From positions 1,302,001 to 1,366,000 of the forward strand of contig CP025095.1 in assembly GCA_002831545.1 (NCBI GenBank): 64,000 bases of DNA, in the 5' to 3' direction. The notes beneath the pieces were generated by a model. That model worked only from the letters and a program-made list of their open reading frames with translations. It did not search any database and was not told the origin of the DNA. Made by a program: the position numbers and the translations under genes. The stretch comes from Streptococcus suis (lineage in GTDB: Bacteria; Bacillota; Bacilli; Lactobacillales; Streptococcaceae). This document shows, one piece after another, positions 54,771 to 63,715 of the stretch (its first letter is position 1; the number at the start of each line of letters is the position of its first letter).

Positions 54771-54864
54771 AATACGAACACTAACATTTTTATTATCACT
54801 CATAGTTTGCAAAACAGATATTTAACAAATAAAATTTTGAAAATGTTCGCTTTTATGTTAAAAT
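54771..54864 (+). promoter_or_regulatory. guaA promoter with two PurBoxes
   Basis: AATACGAACACT (54771-54782) and, inverted, AATGTTCGCTTT (54842-54853) fit the PurR box AWWNCGAACRWT (one mismatch in the first). -35 TTGAAA (54837) and -10 TAAAAT (54859) with a 16-base spacer overlap the second box. Confidence 0.65.
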
Positions 54865-54907
54865 AACTAATAGTATTTGAATTTTTTTCAAAACGAAAGG
54901 GAAAAAC

Positions 54908-56458
54908 ATGACAAAACAAGATGTCCAAAAAATTATTGTATTGGATTATGGTAGCCAGTACAACCAACTTATTTCACGTCGAATTCGTGAATTTGGTGTC
55001 TTTTCAGAATTGAAAAACCATAAAATTACAGCTGAGGAAGTCCGTGCTATCAATCCAATTGGTATCGTTCTTTCAGGTGGACCGAACTCTGTCTACGCAG
55101 AAAATGCCTTTGATATTGATCCAGAAATCTTTGAATTGGGTATTCCAATCTTGGGTATTTGCTACGGTATGCAGTTGATTACTCACAAATTGGGTGGTAA
55201 GGTTGTACCTGCTGGTGAGGCTGGAAATCGTGAATATGGTCAATCAAACTTGCAATTGAAAGCTGAATCAGCCTTATTTGCTGGAACACCAGAAGAACAG
55301 CTTGTACTCATGAGCCACGGTGATGCAGTAACTGAAATTCCTGCTGATTTCCACCTGGTTGGTCTGTCTGCTGACTGCCCTTACGCGGCCATTGAAAATA
55401 CGGAACGCCGTATCTACGGTATCCAGTTCCACCCAGAAGTTCGTCATTCCGTATATGGAAACGATATTTTGAAAAACTTTGCGTTTGGTATCTGTGGAGC
55501 CAAAGGCGACTGGGAAATGGAAAACTTCATCGAAACAGAAATTGAAAAAATCCGCCAGACTGTTGGGGACAAGAAAGTCTTGCTCGGTTTATCAGGCGGT
55601 GTGGATTCATCTGTTGTTGGCGTCCTTCTCCAACGCGCTATCGGTGACCAATTGACCTGTATCTTCGTTGACCATGGTCTTCTACGTAAGAATGAAGGCG
55701 ATCAGGTTATGGAAATGTTGGGCGGTAAATTTGGCCTCAATATTATTCGCGTCGATGCTGCTAAGCGTTTCTTAGACCTACTTGCTGGCGTATCTGACCC
55801 TGAGAAGAAACGTAAAATCATCGGTAATGAATTTGTTTACGTATTTGACGATGAAGCGAGCAAGTTGACTGATGTTGAATTCCTAGCGCAAGGAACGCTT
55901 TATACCGATATAATCGAGTCAGGAACGGATACTGCTGAGACAATCAAATCTCACCACAACGTTGGTGGTCTGCCAGAAGATATGCAGTTCAAGTTGATTG
56001 AACCGCTCAATACTCTCTTTAAGGATGAAGTTCGTGCCCTTGGTACTGCTCTTGGTATGCCGGATGAAGTTGTATGGCGCCAACCATTCCCAGGACCAGG
56101 CCTTGCCATTCGTGTCATGGGTGAAATCACTGAGGAAAAACTTCAAACTGTTCGCGAATCTGACGCTATCTTGCGTGAGGAAATTGCAAAAGCAGGTCTT
56201 GACCGCGATGTGTGGCAATATTTCACGGTTAACACTGGCGTTCGCTCCGTAGGTGTCATGGGAGATGGTCGTACCTACGACTACACCATCGCCATCCGTG
56301 CTATCACTTCTGTCGATGGAATGACAGCTGACTTTGCCAAACTACCATGGGATGTTCTTCAAAAAATCTCTGTCCGTATCGTAAACGAAGTCGACCACGT
56401 CAACCGCATCGTCTATGATATAACAAGTAAACCACCAGCAACAGTTGAGTGGGAATAA
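54908..56458 (+). CDS. guaA: GMP synthase (glutamine-hydrolysing)
   Basis: 516 residues. Converts XMP to GMP in the purine pathway. N-terminal glutamine amidotransferase: [16 protein letters not shown] (Cys near residue 86) with His/Glu in [13 protein letters not shown] pyrophosphatase: P-loop [18 protein letters not shown] near residue 220. C-terminal dimerisation domain ends [13 protein letters not shown]. The 3' end is a known integration site for streptococcal mobile elements, and an accessory block follows. Confidence 0.98.
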   Translation: MTKQDVQKIIVLDYGSQYNQLISRRIREFGVFSELKNHKITAEEVRAINPIGIVLSGGPNSVYAENAFDIDPEIFELGIPILGICYGMQLITHKLGGKVVPAGEAGNREYGQSNLQLKAESALFAGTPEEQLVLMSHGDAVTEIPADFHLVGLSADCPYAAIENTERRIYGIQFHPEVRHSVYGNDILKNFAFGICGAKGDWEMENFIETEIEKIRQTVGDKKVLLGLSGGVDSSVVGVLLQRAIGDQLTCIFVDHGLLRKNEGDQVMEMLGGKFGLNIIRVDAAKRFLDLLAGVSDPEKKRKIIGNEFVYVFDDEASKLTDVEFLAQGTLYTDIIESGTDTAETIKSHHNVGGLPEDMQFKLIEPLNTLFKDEVRALGTALGMPDEVVWRQPFPGPGLAIRVMGEITEEKLQTVRESDAILREEIAKAGLDRDVWQYFTVNTGVRSVGVMGDGRTYDYTIAIRAITSVDGMTADFAKLPWDVLQKISVRIVNEVDHVNRIVYDITSKPPATVEWE

Positions 56459-56572
56459 TGGAGAGGCTTGATTTACCTTCAAAATAGCGATTCTACAGCA
56501 GTTTAGCAGGAACAAACTAGTCTAAAAAGGGTGAATCTTCGTTTGATTCCCCCCTAAATCCCCCCGAAAAAA

Positions 56573-56609
56573 GAATTAGCTAGAAATTTTTTCTGGCTAA
56601 TTCTTTTTA
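56573..56609. terminator. Bidirectional terminator between guaA and the PIN gene
   Basis: AAAAGAATTAGC and GCTAATTCTTTT form a 12-base stem with T runs at both ends. Confidence 0.88.
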
Positions 56610-56613
56610 TATA

Positions 56614-58068
56614 CTATTGATTTGTTTCAAATCCGTCATCAAATTCTTCACTGTGATAAGAACGTTCGTCTCCATCGTTTTCAAATGTTTTTGAAAATAA
56701 TTCATCAGTATTTGCTGAAGTAAATAGATTGTTAAAATTCGTATACCTATTTGATTGCAAGGCATTCCAGTCATCCCCTAGAGGTATTTTTTTAGGTAAC
56801 TCTTTCGCCTCCCCTTTAAATACTATTTTTTTCTTTGAAGAATCTTCAGGGGATATAGTAATATCTTCGATTTCTGCATAATGTGTAATTTTTTTAATAG
56901 GCGTTTTTTGGTATACAGCAATATACTTCAAAAATGGAATCCTATCCTCGTTAATCCTAACTGAATACCATGAATTTTCGCCAATAAATACTTTTTCGAA
57001 GCCACTCTTTCTTGCTCTAACAATTATTGTATTTTGATATTCTATTTCCGACTTAATTTTTTCAATTTCATCAATTTCCTTCTCTATACCTTTTTTCTCG
57101 TCTTCTGATAAGCTCAATATATCTTTAATAAATAGTGAACTTGATTTTCTAATAACGGGTATACCTGTTTCTTTAAGAAACTCTACCTTAAGTTCTGGTA
57201 ATAACTCTAATTCTGAGGTTCCGTTACTAGTACACCAATCTGTCTTTTTATCATCAGAAACAATTACTACATTACTAAATTTTTTCTCTTTTACAAATTC
57301 TATAATATCAAGCCAAAGCATCGCATCACCAAAAGATGCATTAAATTCAAGTGTAGCAAATTTACGCATTTTTTTCTTTTGTTTATCTTTAAATCCGGGT
57401 GGAATATCTTTTTGATATCTTTCAGGAATTACTTTTCCAAAATAATCAAGTTTTTCCTGAGTATACTCTTTCCCAAGTACACCTTCTTTTAGGAAAATTG
57501 AATTAATTCGTTGAAGGCGCTCTTCAATACCTTCAATATATTTTTGGGAATTGAAATCCGCTTTGTCGGGTTCGATTTGACTCAGTGATTCAACTAATAC
57601 CTCGTTTAATCCATCTAATTGTGACTTTACTTTGTTAAAAATTTCGTCTAAGAAAGAATCTATTTTTTTATTAGCTCCATTTTCTCCTTTAAAATTTATA
57701 TTTCCATTTAAAGCATTAATGTCAATACCCTGTTTGTTTATGATTTTTTTCTTCAAAAAATCTTGGAACGCTTTAGTATCTGTGTCAAAGACAGAATCCA
57801 AATCCTCTATTCCTTCAAATATGCTGTTAATTGCATCTAGTGTGTTTTTTGTACCAGATATGTGACTCCTAATGTTATCAATGCTTTCAAGATAAACAAT
57901 AAATGGTAAATATGTTTTGTCAATAACATTTTCTAACGCATTAAAAAATTTTTCTGAATTATGTACCGATTGAATTGCATACGATATATAGTTTGAGTCA
58001 AATACATATAAGGTCTGTTCATCTTCATTAAAATCAAGATTATACAATGATGCAAAATAATTATTCAT
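56614..58068 (-). CDS. PIN-like nuclease domain protein (PIN_8 type)
   Basis: 484 residues. PIN-like acidic sites: LYVFDSNYISYA near residue 21, ASFGDAMLWLDIIEFV near residue 250 and NVVIVSDDKKTDWC near residue 273, the usual FDxN, GD and SDDKKxDW pattern. Long helical region between (residues 60-230). The C-terminal 150 residues form a separate beta-rich domain (ENSWYSVRINEDRIPFLKYI, EIEDITISPEDSS) that I cannot assign. Such PIN-like proteins are metal-dependent RNases in toxin or phage-defence settings; that role here is inference. Confidence 0.75.
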   Translation of the reverse strand: MNNYFASLYNLDFNEDEQTLYVFDSNYISYAIQSVHNSEKFFNALENVIDKTYLPFIVYLESIDNIRSHISGTKNTLDAINSIFEGIEDLDSVFDTDTKAFQDFLKKKIINKQGIDINALNGNINFKGENGANKKIDSFLDEIFNKVKSQLDGLNEVLVESLSQIEPDKADFNSQKYIEGIEERLQRINSIFLKEGVLGKEYTQEKLDYFGKVIPERYQKDIPPGFKDKQKKKMRKFATLEFNASFGDAMLWLDIIEFVKEKKFSNVVIVSDDKKTDWCTSNGTSELELLPELKVEFLKETGIPVIRKSSSLFIKDILSLSEDEKKGIEKEIDEIEKIKSEIEYQNTIIVRARKSGFEKVFIGENSWYSVRINEDRIPFLKYIAVYQKTPIKKITHYAEIEDITISPEDSSKKKIVFKGEAKELPKKIPLGDDWNALQSNRYTNFNNLFTSANTDELFSKTFENDGDERSYHSEEFDDGFETNQ

Positions 58069-58197
58069 ATTAATAATTCTTTCTATAACTTAAATTTTCG
58101 ATATTTAGATAATAACTTACAGTTATTAATAATGTCAATAGAATTAAGTAAAATAAATCCATAAGAAAACAACCAAGAAATTTCTCGGTTGTCAACA

Positions 58198-58602
58198 TTA
58201 TTTATTTAATGTTACTGTTTCACCACTGTCCCCTGCTAAATCAGGTATTGTTACAGAATCTCCTGAAACTGAATATTTCAGCTCTGTTCCATTACTATCA
58301 CTGATAATCTGTTTGTCTGTATCAATGGTTACTTTCTCGGAATAGAGGTACTTCACATTATTACCTCTTTCTGAAAGGAGATTGATATTAAGTATGTTTT
58401 CATCACCACTTACTTTTAGTTCGTAATGCAATGTTAATTCTTCATCTTCGAATCCCATTTCAGAACCATCAATACCGCCTTTTTCGTATGAATATGTTCC
58501 TGATAGCTGACTATCATTAGTATTCGATTGTTTACCACAAGCACAAAGGACAATTGTTAGTGTTAGAGTGAGTAGGGTCAATATTAGTTTCTTTACGCTC
58601 AT
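58198..58602 (-). CDS. Lipoprotein of unknown function (134 aa)
   Basis: Signal VKKLILTLLTLTLTIVL with lipobox LCAC, Cys near residue 22. The mature part is beta-rich with Gly/Ser/Thr and acidic residues (GTYSYEKGGIDGSEMGFEDE). Sixteen bases after the next lipoprotein gene on the same strand; likely co-transcribed with it and the membrane protein at 59474. A comparable small lipoprotein accompanies many island-borne stress or immunity modules, but nothing specific can be concluded. Confidence 0.75.
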   Translation of the reverse strand: MSVKKLILTLLTLTLTIVLCACGKQSNTNDSQLSGTYSYEKGGIDGSEMGFEDEELTLHYELKVSGDENILNINLLSERGNNVKYLYSEKVTIDTDKQIISDSNGTELKYSVSGDSVTIPDLAGDSGETVTLNK

Positions 58603-58618
58603 CAGTCTGCTCTTTTCT

Positions 58619-59458
58619 TTAATTGTTTGAAATTAGATTTTCTAGCTCTGAATCACTTGGAGCTGTAGATGGGTAAGTTTCAAATACTAGCTTGGGTACG
58701 ATGTAGATATTCGCAAGGCTAGATAATACTATTTGTTCTGAAATAATCTCTTCTCCCATTACTTGGTCTTTAGTAATGTCCCATAAAGAATTTCCGTAAT
58801 CGCTTGATAGTAAGTAGTATTTAGAATCTAGCTCACTATTTTGCAATTTTTTAGCATAATCAGTTTGACGATTTGCAAGAGCTGATGGAAGAATCTCTAG
58901 TTGAATAGACTCCCCAGCTGGTAAATCACTAGCAAGAGCAATCTGAGCAATTTTTACCCTCTCAGAACGTCCTGACAACGTTGTGTAGCCATATAGAGTG
59001 AAATATGTTCCGTACAAGTTGTTATTGTTTGAATTGGTTGTTGTTCCAATCAGTGTTTCATCGTAGTTGTTAGTAACAGTAACTTTTAATCTTCTAGTTG
59101 ATTCATCATAACCGTCAAGCGTGACTTTTAGCTTTGTCAATTCAGAAGGAAGATAGTCATTAGTAACATTTAGACTAGCCTGTCCATTGAAGATGTTGGT
59201 TTGATTCTCATTCCATGCTTTTTGACTTCGTTCTTCAATCTCATTATGGTAATTTGAACCATCAGTCTCAGCTACTTCTTCATAAAACTCCTTCAACCAC
59301 TTATTTCTTTGCTCCTCGGAGATTGCATCCTTTGATGAAGAGGAGGTTTCAACAATCTTTTCAGAGGATTTTGTGGTACTTTCATTACTCTGACAAGCAA
59401 ATAAGAGTGCTGTAGATGCCAATAGTGTAAAGCTCGCTAAAAATTTCTTTTTGTTCAT
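58619..59458 (-). CDS. Lipoprotein of unknown function (279 aa)
   Basis: Signal NKKKFLASFTLLASTALL with lipobox LFAC, Cys near residue 22, then a Ser/Thr/Glu-rich linker (SNESTTKSSEKIVETSSSSK). The mature domain has LPSELTKLKVTLDGYDESTR and RLKVTVTNNYDETLIGTTTN, an immunoglobulin-like or FxLYD-like beta pattern. GGAGACACACT precedes ATG. Fifteen bases after the membrane-protein gene, so part of a three-gene operon. Confidence 0.75.
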   Translation of the reverse strand: MNKKKFLASFTLLASTALLFACQSNESTTKSSEKIVETSSSSKDAISEEQRNKWLKEFYEEVAETDGSNYHNEIEERSQKAWNENQTNIFNGQASLNVTNDYLPSELTKLKVTLDGYDESTRRLKVTVTNNYDETLIGTTTNSNNNNLYGTYFTLYGYTTLSGRSERVKIAQIALASDLPAGESIQLEILPSALANRQTDYAKKLQNSELDSKYYLLSSDYGNSLWDITKDQVMGEEIISEQIVLSSLANIYIVPKLVFETYPSTAPSDSELENLISNN

Positions 59459-59473
59459 AGTGTGTCTCCTTAT

Positions 59474-60451
59474 TTATAACCAACCGTTTTTCTTCGCAAT
59501 ATCATCATAGAACTCAGAACGGTCATTCCTTCGTTTTAATTCTTCTGCCACTTTATTTTGAGCTTCGGTATTATCTCTAATGTTACGTTGCTCTTGCGCG
59601 TGTTGTTCTGCACGTTGTCTAGCCAGACGAGCTTCCGATTCTCTCGTCTCTTTTATAACAGCTTTCGATGCCTGCTCAACTCTTCTAGTCGATACTTCTA
59701 TATCCCAAAGATTCAAAGCTTTTCCGATAGTCTTCGCTTGCCCATATTCTAATTTTTGTATGAGGAAATTTATGACTTCATCATTATTCCAATACTGATT
59801 GGGAATGGAAATGGTATTCATAATATTCATCATTTCATTTTGATGGTTCAGTAGTTGAGCTTCAGTGGATTTCAAGGTATTTTTCAGATTATCTACTGCT
59901 AATTGTTGTTTTCTACGCTTTCCAGGGACGAGAGCGTTTTTCTTTCGATTCTCTGGAATAACAACATTTTCATAGTAGATTCTATTTTTTTGAACCTGTC
60001 TGATACTGTATAAAACCCAGACTATCAAAAGCCCAACCACAATCGGAACAGGAATTGAGGGAGGAGAATAGATAAAGTCTTCAACCACTTTTATTGGGAT
60101 ATAGAAGAATGTATCCTCAAACTCAAAATCTTGGAAAAGTATAAAAGTTCGAATAATTGTTTCTATAATGACACCAATAATGGCAATCCCTGCTAAAGAT
60201 AATAGTGTAACTATAAGAAATATGATAAACACAATCAGGGATGGTAGGTGAACCAGATTAAAAATAGTAAATCCTCTTGTGCGAATATCCCATTTAAAGT
60301 CCTCAAGAAATACTTTTTCATCTGAAATAGCATTCAGGGTAACCTCAGCTTGAAAAATTTCTCTTCCAAGTTCTTTTATTCTATTTTGTGTTGAGGGAAT
60401 TAGATTATTTTTTAGGGTTAAAAATCTCTTGAGAGCGTATAAAACTTCCAT
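59474..60451 (-). CDS. Membrane protein with C-terminal coiled coil (325 aa)
   Basis: Three predicted membrane segments: about residues 61-79 (FNLVHLPSLIVFIIFLIVT), 85-103 and 133-150 (IPVPIVVGLLIVWVLYSI). The C-terminal 150 residues are cytoplasmic and charged, with a long Arg/Glu-rich coiled coil (KETRESEARLARQRAEQHAQ). AGAGGTAAAAA before ATG. First gene of the operon with the two lipoproteins; divergent from the small XRE gene. No family recognised. Confidence 0.72.
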   Translation of the reverse strand: MEVLYALKRFLTLKNNLIPSTQNRIKELGREIFQAEVTLNAISDEKVFLEDFKWDIRTRGFTIFNLVHLPSLIVFIIFLIVTLLSLAGIAIIGVIIETIIRTFILFQDFEFEDTFFYIPIKVVEDFIYSPPSIPVPIVVGLLIVWVLYSIRQVQKNRIYYENVVIPENRKKNALVPGKRRKQQLAVDNLKNTLKSTEAQLLNHQNEMMNIMNTISIPNQYWNNDEVINFLIQKLEYGQAKTIGKALNLWDIEVSTRRVEQASKAVIKETRESEARLARQRAEQHAQEQRNIRDNTEAQNKVAEELKRRNDRSEFYDDIAKKNGWL

Positions 60452-60507
60452 TTTTTACCTCTAATTTGTTTATTATCTAAAATTATACTCAATAAATTGA
60501 ATATAGT

Positions 60508-60534
60508 CAATATGTTGGTAATGTTACCATATTG
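60508..60534. promoter_or_regulatory. Operator-like palindrome between divergent genes
   Basis: CAATATGTTGGTAA and TTACCATATTG form an imperfect palindrome between the membrane-protein operon and the XRE gene; a likely binding site for the latter's product. Confidence 0.5.
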
Positions 60535-60567
60535 TTTATATAAGAGAATTTAAGAGCGAGTAATAAC

Positions 60568-60774
60568 ATGATTTCATATAAACCCTTCTATGAGACTTTG
60601 AATAAAAGAGGAATTTCAGAATATTATTTAATCAAGGTTGAAAAAATTTCTGCACATACGTTACATCGAATGAAATCAGGAGAACCAATAACAACAAAAA
60701 CAATTGATAAATTATGTGAAATTCTTGAATGTAATGTTGAAGACATAATCAAACATGAACTAGATGAATACTAA
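60568..60774 (+). CDS. Small XRE-type regulator (Cro/CI-like)
   Basis: 68 residues: YKPFYETLNKRGISEYYLIK, then ISAHTLHRMKSGEPITTKTI and DKLCEILECNVEDIIKH. This is the compact YozG-like Cro/CI helix-turn-helix. GAGCGAGTAATAAC precedes ATG. Divergent from the lipoprotein operon, with a palindrome between, so it probably represses that operon and itself. Confidence 0.85.
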   Translation: MISYKPFYETLNKRGISEYYLIKVEKISAHTLHRMKSGEPITTKTIDKLCEILECNVEDIIKHELDEY

Positions 60775-60802
60775 AAGCCAAGCACAATCGCTTGGCTTTT
60801 AG
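60771..60802. terminator. Bidirectional terminator
   Basis: CTAAAAGCCAAGC and GCTTGGCTTTTAG form a perfect 13-base stem with a 6-base loop between the convergent XRE and 433-residue genes. Confidence 0.92.
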
Positions 60803-62100
60803 TATATTCGGTTTTCTAAGAAATTTTTTAATCTCATATCAATATTTTTGGCATATTCAAGGCAATCCTCCTTGGACTGCTGAAGCTTCTTCTTAATGTC
60901 TAAATACAACTTGTCACAATTATCTGTAATTGCGAGTACTTCTTCAACCTTAAGTAATAATTGAATAATGGCCTTTTCAAAATCATTCGAGTATTTGCTA
61001 TAATCAATTGCTTTTCCTAAATATTCATCCATTAAATCATACATATCTTTGTAATACATTGACTCAAGGTTCTGCTTTTCGAGTTCGTTCTCAAAATCTT
61101 TCCATTTTTCCAAAATACTTTTAAAGGAGTATTTCTTAATATTCAGGGAATCTAGGACATTTTCAATAGTTATTATTTCTAACTCAGAACTGCTACGATT
61201 CAAATTTTCAATGATAAGCATAGTAATTGTAACTTTCTGAATACATTTCCTTAGTTCCAAATAATAGTCTTCGAAATCATCACTCAATTTATTTAAAGTA
61301 TAGTTTATATTTTCGTCTAAACCTTGATATTCTTCAATAATATTTTGCAACTGTAACTTTGTTCCTTCCCACTTCTTCTCTAACTTTCTATATTCTTCAG
61401 GAATAAGAGTAGAAATTTTCTGTGGCGATTTGCTTAAACGACTTCGTTTAATTGCTTCTAGTGTTGCCTTTAGTTCGTAGTGACCATTAAAATTCTTGTG
61501 GTTATCAGTTGAGCATTTTCTGACCAAACGTATTAAAGATTCGAGCTTATAATCATCATTCTTCTCAATGTTAATCTGTACAGATTTTGTAAGGTATTGA
61601 TTATTTATTAAAAACTTAATTTCTTGTTTATTAAGAAATATCTCTCCATTAACAAATTGTATAAGCGTAACTAACGATTCAGTAGCAAGTAATTGAGTCT
61701 CCATTTTTTTATCATAATAATTTTCAGAGATGTAAAGGATAAAATCAGCAATTAACTTATGCATTTGCTCCTTATTCTTTTTATTTAGTCGTACCTTGTT
61801 TGTAATCTCTTCTACAATCCAATGAGTATAGTTTATTGCAAGTGGCTCCTTAGTAAATACTTTTGCTAGTTTGTAGCTTAATTCTACTAACATTGATTGA
61901 GCTATCAATTCTGCAACTTCTTCTTGAAAAATTTTAAATAGTATAACGTGACCAGTCCTGCTCTGGCCATTTACCTTATCAAATTCTTCAATCTGTTCAG
62001 AAAAAATATTATTTTTGTATTCTACAAAATCATATGTACCCCTCAAAAACGTTGCTACAGAAGCTATTTCAAGCTCTTTTTCATTGAAATAAATTTTCAT
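60799..62100 (-). CDS. Large helical protein of unknown function (433 aa)
   Basis: Predicted almost entirely helical and charged, with coiled-coil stretches in the second half (RKLEKKWEGTKLQLQNIIEE, KLYLDIKKKLQQSKEDCLEY). No signal peptide or membrane segment. The N-terminus MKIYFNEKELEIASVATFLR resembles no family I know. Stop codon lies in the bidirectional terminator. A single-gene unit in the island; accessory, possibly an effector or structural protein. Confidence 0.65.
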   Translation of the reverse strand: MKIYFNEKELEIASVATFLRGTYDFVEYKNNIFSEQIEEFDKVNGQSRTGHVILFKIFQEEVAELIAQSMLVELSYKLAKVFTKEPLAINYTHWIVEEITNKVRLNKKNKEQMHKLIADFILYISENYYDKKMETQLLATESLVTLIQFVNGEIFLNKQEIKFLINNQYLTKSVQINIEKNDDYKLESLIRLVRKCSTDNHKNFNGHYELKATLEAIKRSRLSKSPQKISTLIPEEYRKLEKKWEGTKLQLQNIIEEYQGLDENINYTLNKLSDDFEDYYLELRKCIQKVTITMLIIENLNRSSSELEIITIENVLDSLNIKKYSFKSILEKWKDFENELEKQNLESMYYKDMYDLMDEYLGKAIDYSKYSNDFEKAIIQLLLKVEEVLAITDNCDKLYLDIKKKLQQSKEDCLEYAKNIDMRLKNFLENRIY

Positions 62101-62351
62101 AACATTGCACCCTTCGGATTTTAACTAAAACTCTGAAATCTACTAATTAGCATGTGAGACTACTTATATAACTTGTATATTATATAATTTCATAGATTCG
62201 GATTCGAACTATTTTCTGTTTTTTACACATAAGTTTATAGCAGATATAATGAATATAGATTAACGTTAATTGATTTTTTAACTCTTTGTAGAATATTTTA
62301 ACACATAAGTATACTACAAAAAAGACCAGGAAAATGAGAGGAAAATTAAGA

Positions 62352-62660
62352 ATGAAAACAAAAAAACTAAGTCCTTCAGTTTTAGCCAGCGTTGTAACTG
62401 ATGTTAGTAAACCATATTTTTTATTGTCCACCGACTATACTTTGAAATTTAAGTATGATGATAATGGTAGGACCGATAAAATCACAGGGTACAAATACTG
62501 GTTTATACAAGATAATTCAGAGCCGTTTCAAGTTGCACTTCCAGCAGAGTTAAACAAGAATCTAAAAATATTCATTGGATATAAATTTCAGAATTTAGAA
62601 GCTTATGATTTCAATGGTACGATTTATTTCAGAGCTGAATCAATTCAGTTATTTGAATAA
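62352..62660 (+). CDS. Small protein of an integrative element (102 aa)
   Basis: Start at MKTKKLSPSVLASVV, ten bases after GAGAGGA; an ATG six codons earlier lacks spacing. Beta-rich single domain: TLKFKYDDNGRTDKITGYKY, FQVALPAELNKNLKIFIGYK. Size and position ahead of a rolling-circle Rep gene recall the small first genes of Tn916-like and other small ICEs (DUF961-like), but I cannot confirm the family. Twenty-two bases before the next gene. Confidence 0.6.
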   Translation: MKTKKLSPSVLASVVTDVSKPYFLLSTDYTLKFKYDDNGRTDKITGYKYWFIQDNSEPFQVALPAELNKNLKIFIGYKFQNLEAYDFNGTIYFRAESIQLFE

Positions 62661-62682
62661 AAAAAGAAAGGTAAACTGAAAA

Positions 62683-63207
62683 ATGAAGATAACTTTGTTA
62701 TCGACTGTCGCTGAGCATACATTACAAAATGAAGCAACTGACTTTGACATTGCTCTCATCACTTACAGCGAAATGTCAAAAAAAGACTTCAAGTTACAAT
62801 GTTCAAGTAGTCTAGAAGACATGATAATCGGTCATGAAGAGCGTGAAAAAGCACCAGTCTATTTAGTGCTAAAAAATAAATTTACTGGTGAATATTGTGA
62901 TACTTCTTCTGTTTTACGACTACAAGAAAAGCTGTACAATGAGCAACTTGAAAATACAAAAGCTGATTTAAAAAGAACAGAGTCAGTATTAACTTCTAGA
63001 AATGCAGAGTTAAATCGATTGCTCAGTGACAAAGAAAAAGTTGAGAAAGATATTTCAAACGCTATTAGAGAACGTGCAAGTGTGAATCAAGAAATACGTG
63101 TTCTTGAACGAGATAAGCGCAAAGCAGAAAAAGAATTTGATGATTGGAAAGATGATAACCCAATTTTTCGATTTTTGTATTGGCTTTCTCAGTTAATATA
63201 TGACTAA
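62683..63207 (+). CDS. Coiled-coil protein of unknown function (174 aa)
   Basis: The first 75 residues are a compact domain (MKITLLSTVAEHTLQNEATD, VYLVLKNKFTGEYCD). The rest is a long coiled coil of about 80 residues (LKRTESVLTSRNAELNRLLS, IRVLERDKRKAEKEFDDWK) ending in an aromatic FRFLYWLSQLIYD tail that may touch the membrane. AGAAAGGTAAACTGAAA before ATG; operon with the previous gene. Confidence 0.6.
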   Translation: MKITLLSTVAEHTLQNEATDFDIALITYSEMSKKDFKLQCSSSLEDMIIGHEEREKAPVYLVLKNKFTGEYCDTSSVLRLQEKLYNEQLENTKADLKRTESVLTSRNAELNRLLSDKEKVEKDISNAIRERASVNQEIRVLERDKRKAEKEFDDWKDDNPIFRFLYWLSQLIYD

Positions 63208-63715
63208 TTCTTTAAAATAACTCTAGAAACCGATAAAAATTGATTGCTTGTACTTAAGTGAAACACTCAATCTATCGTTGCTCGATTTGTTGTTTTGCTG
63301 ATAATTTCTTTTAAGAACTGTGATTGAATGTAAGCTGTTGAAGCCTGCGAGACAGATGAATGAAATCACAGTTCTTTAGAAAATCAGCCTCAACAAGGGC
63401 AATGACTAGCTATTGAGCAGTAACGCTTAACAAGTAATCAATTTTTCTATCGTTATAGTTTATACAAGAATTAGCATGCATTATTGAGAAAAATAACGAA
63501 AAATTTATCATATTTCCTCTAAAATTCTATTTTAATTGTGCATTTCGTAAGAAAATTTATTGAAGATTTGCACTGACGAAACATAGCGATTAAATTATCC
63601 AAATTTTTATTTTGTCATTGTCAAGAGTAACATCTGCTCTAGAAAAAAATGCTGTCTGGGCTTGTTATAGACAGCATGAATTACATTGTCATTGTCAAAA
63701 TTTGAAAGGAATAAA
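63208..63715 (+). other. Gene-free repeat region before rep, probable replication origin
   Basis: 508 bases with three structures: a 13-base perfect inverted repeat AAGAACTGTGATT (63313-63325) / AATCACAGTTCTT (63364-63376); a hairpin ATGCTGTCT / AGACAGCAT (63649-63677); and TGTCATTGTCAA twice as a direct repeat (63613 and 63687). Placed directly upstream of a rolling-circle Rep gene, they could include its double-strand origin and Rep binding sites. Confidence 0.55.

Noticed and set aside
62180..62431. 83-codon minus-strand ORF with a hydrophobic segment
   Set aside because: It overlaps the start of the better supported plus-strand gene at 62352, has no ribosome binding site and mirrors AT-rich intergenic sequence.
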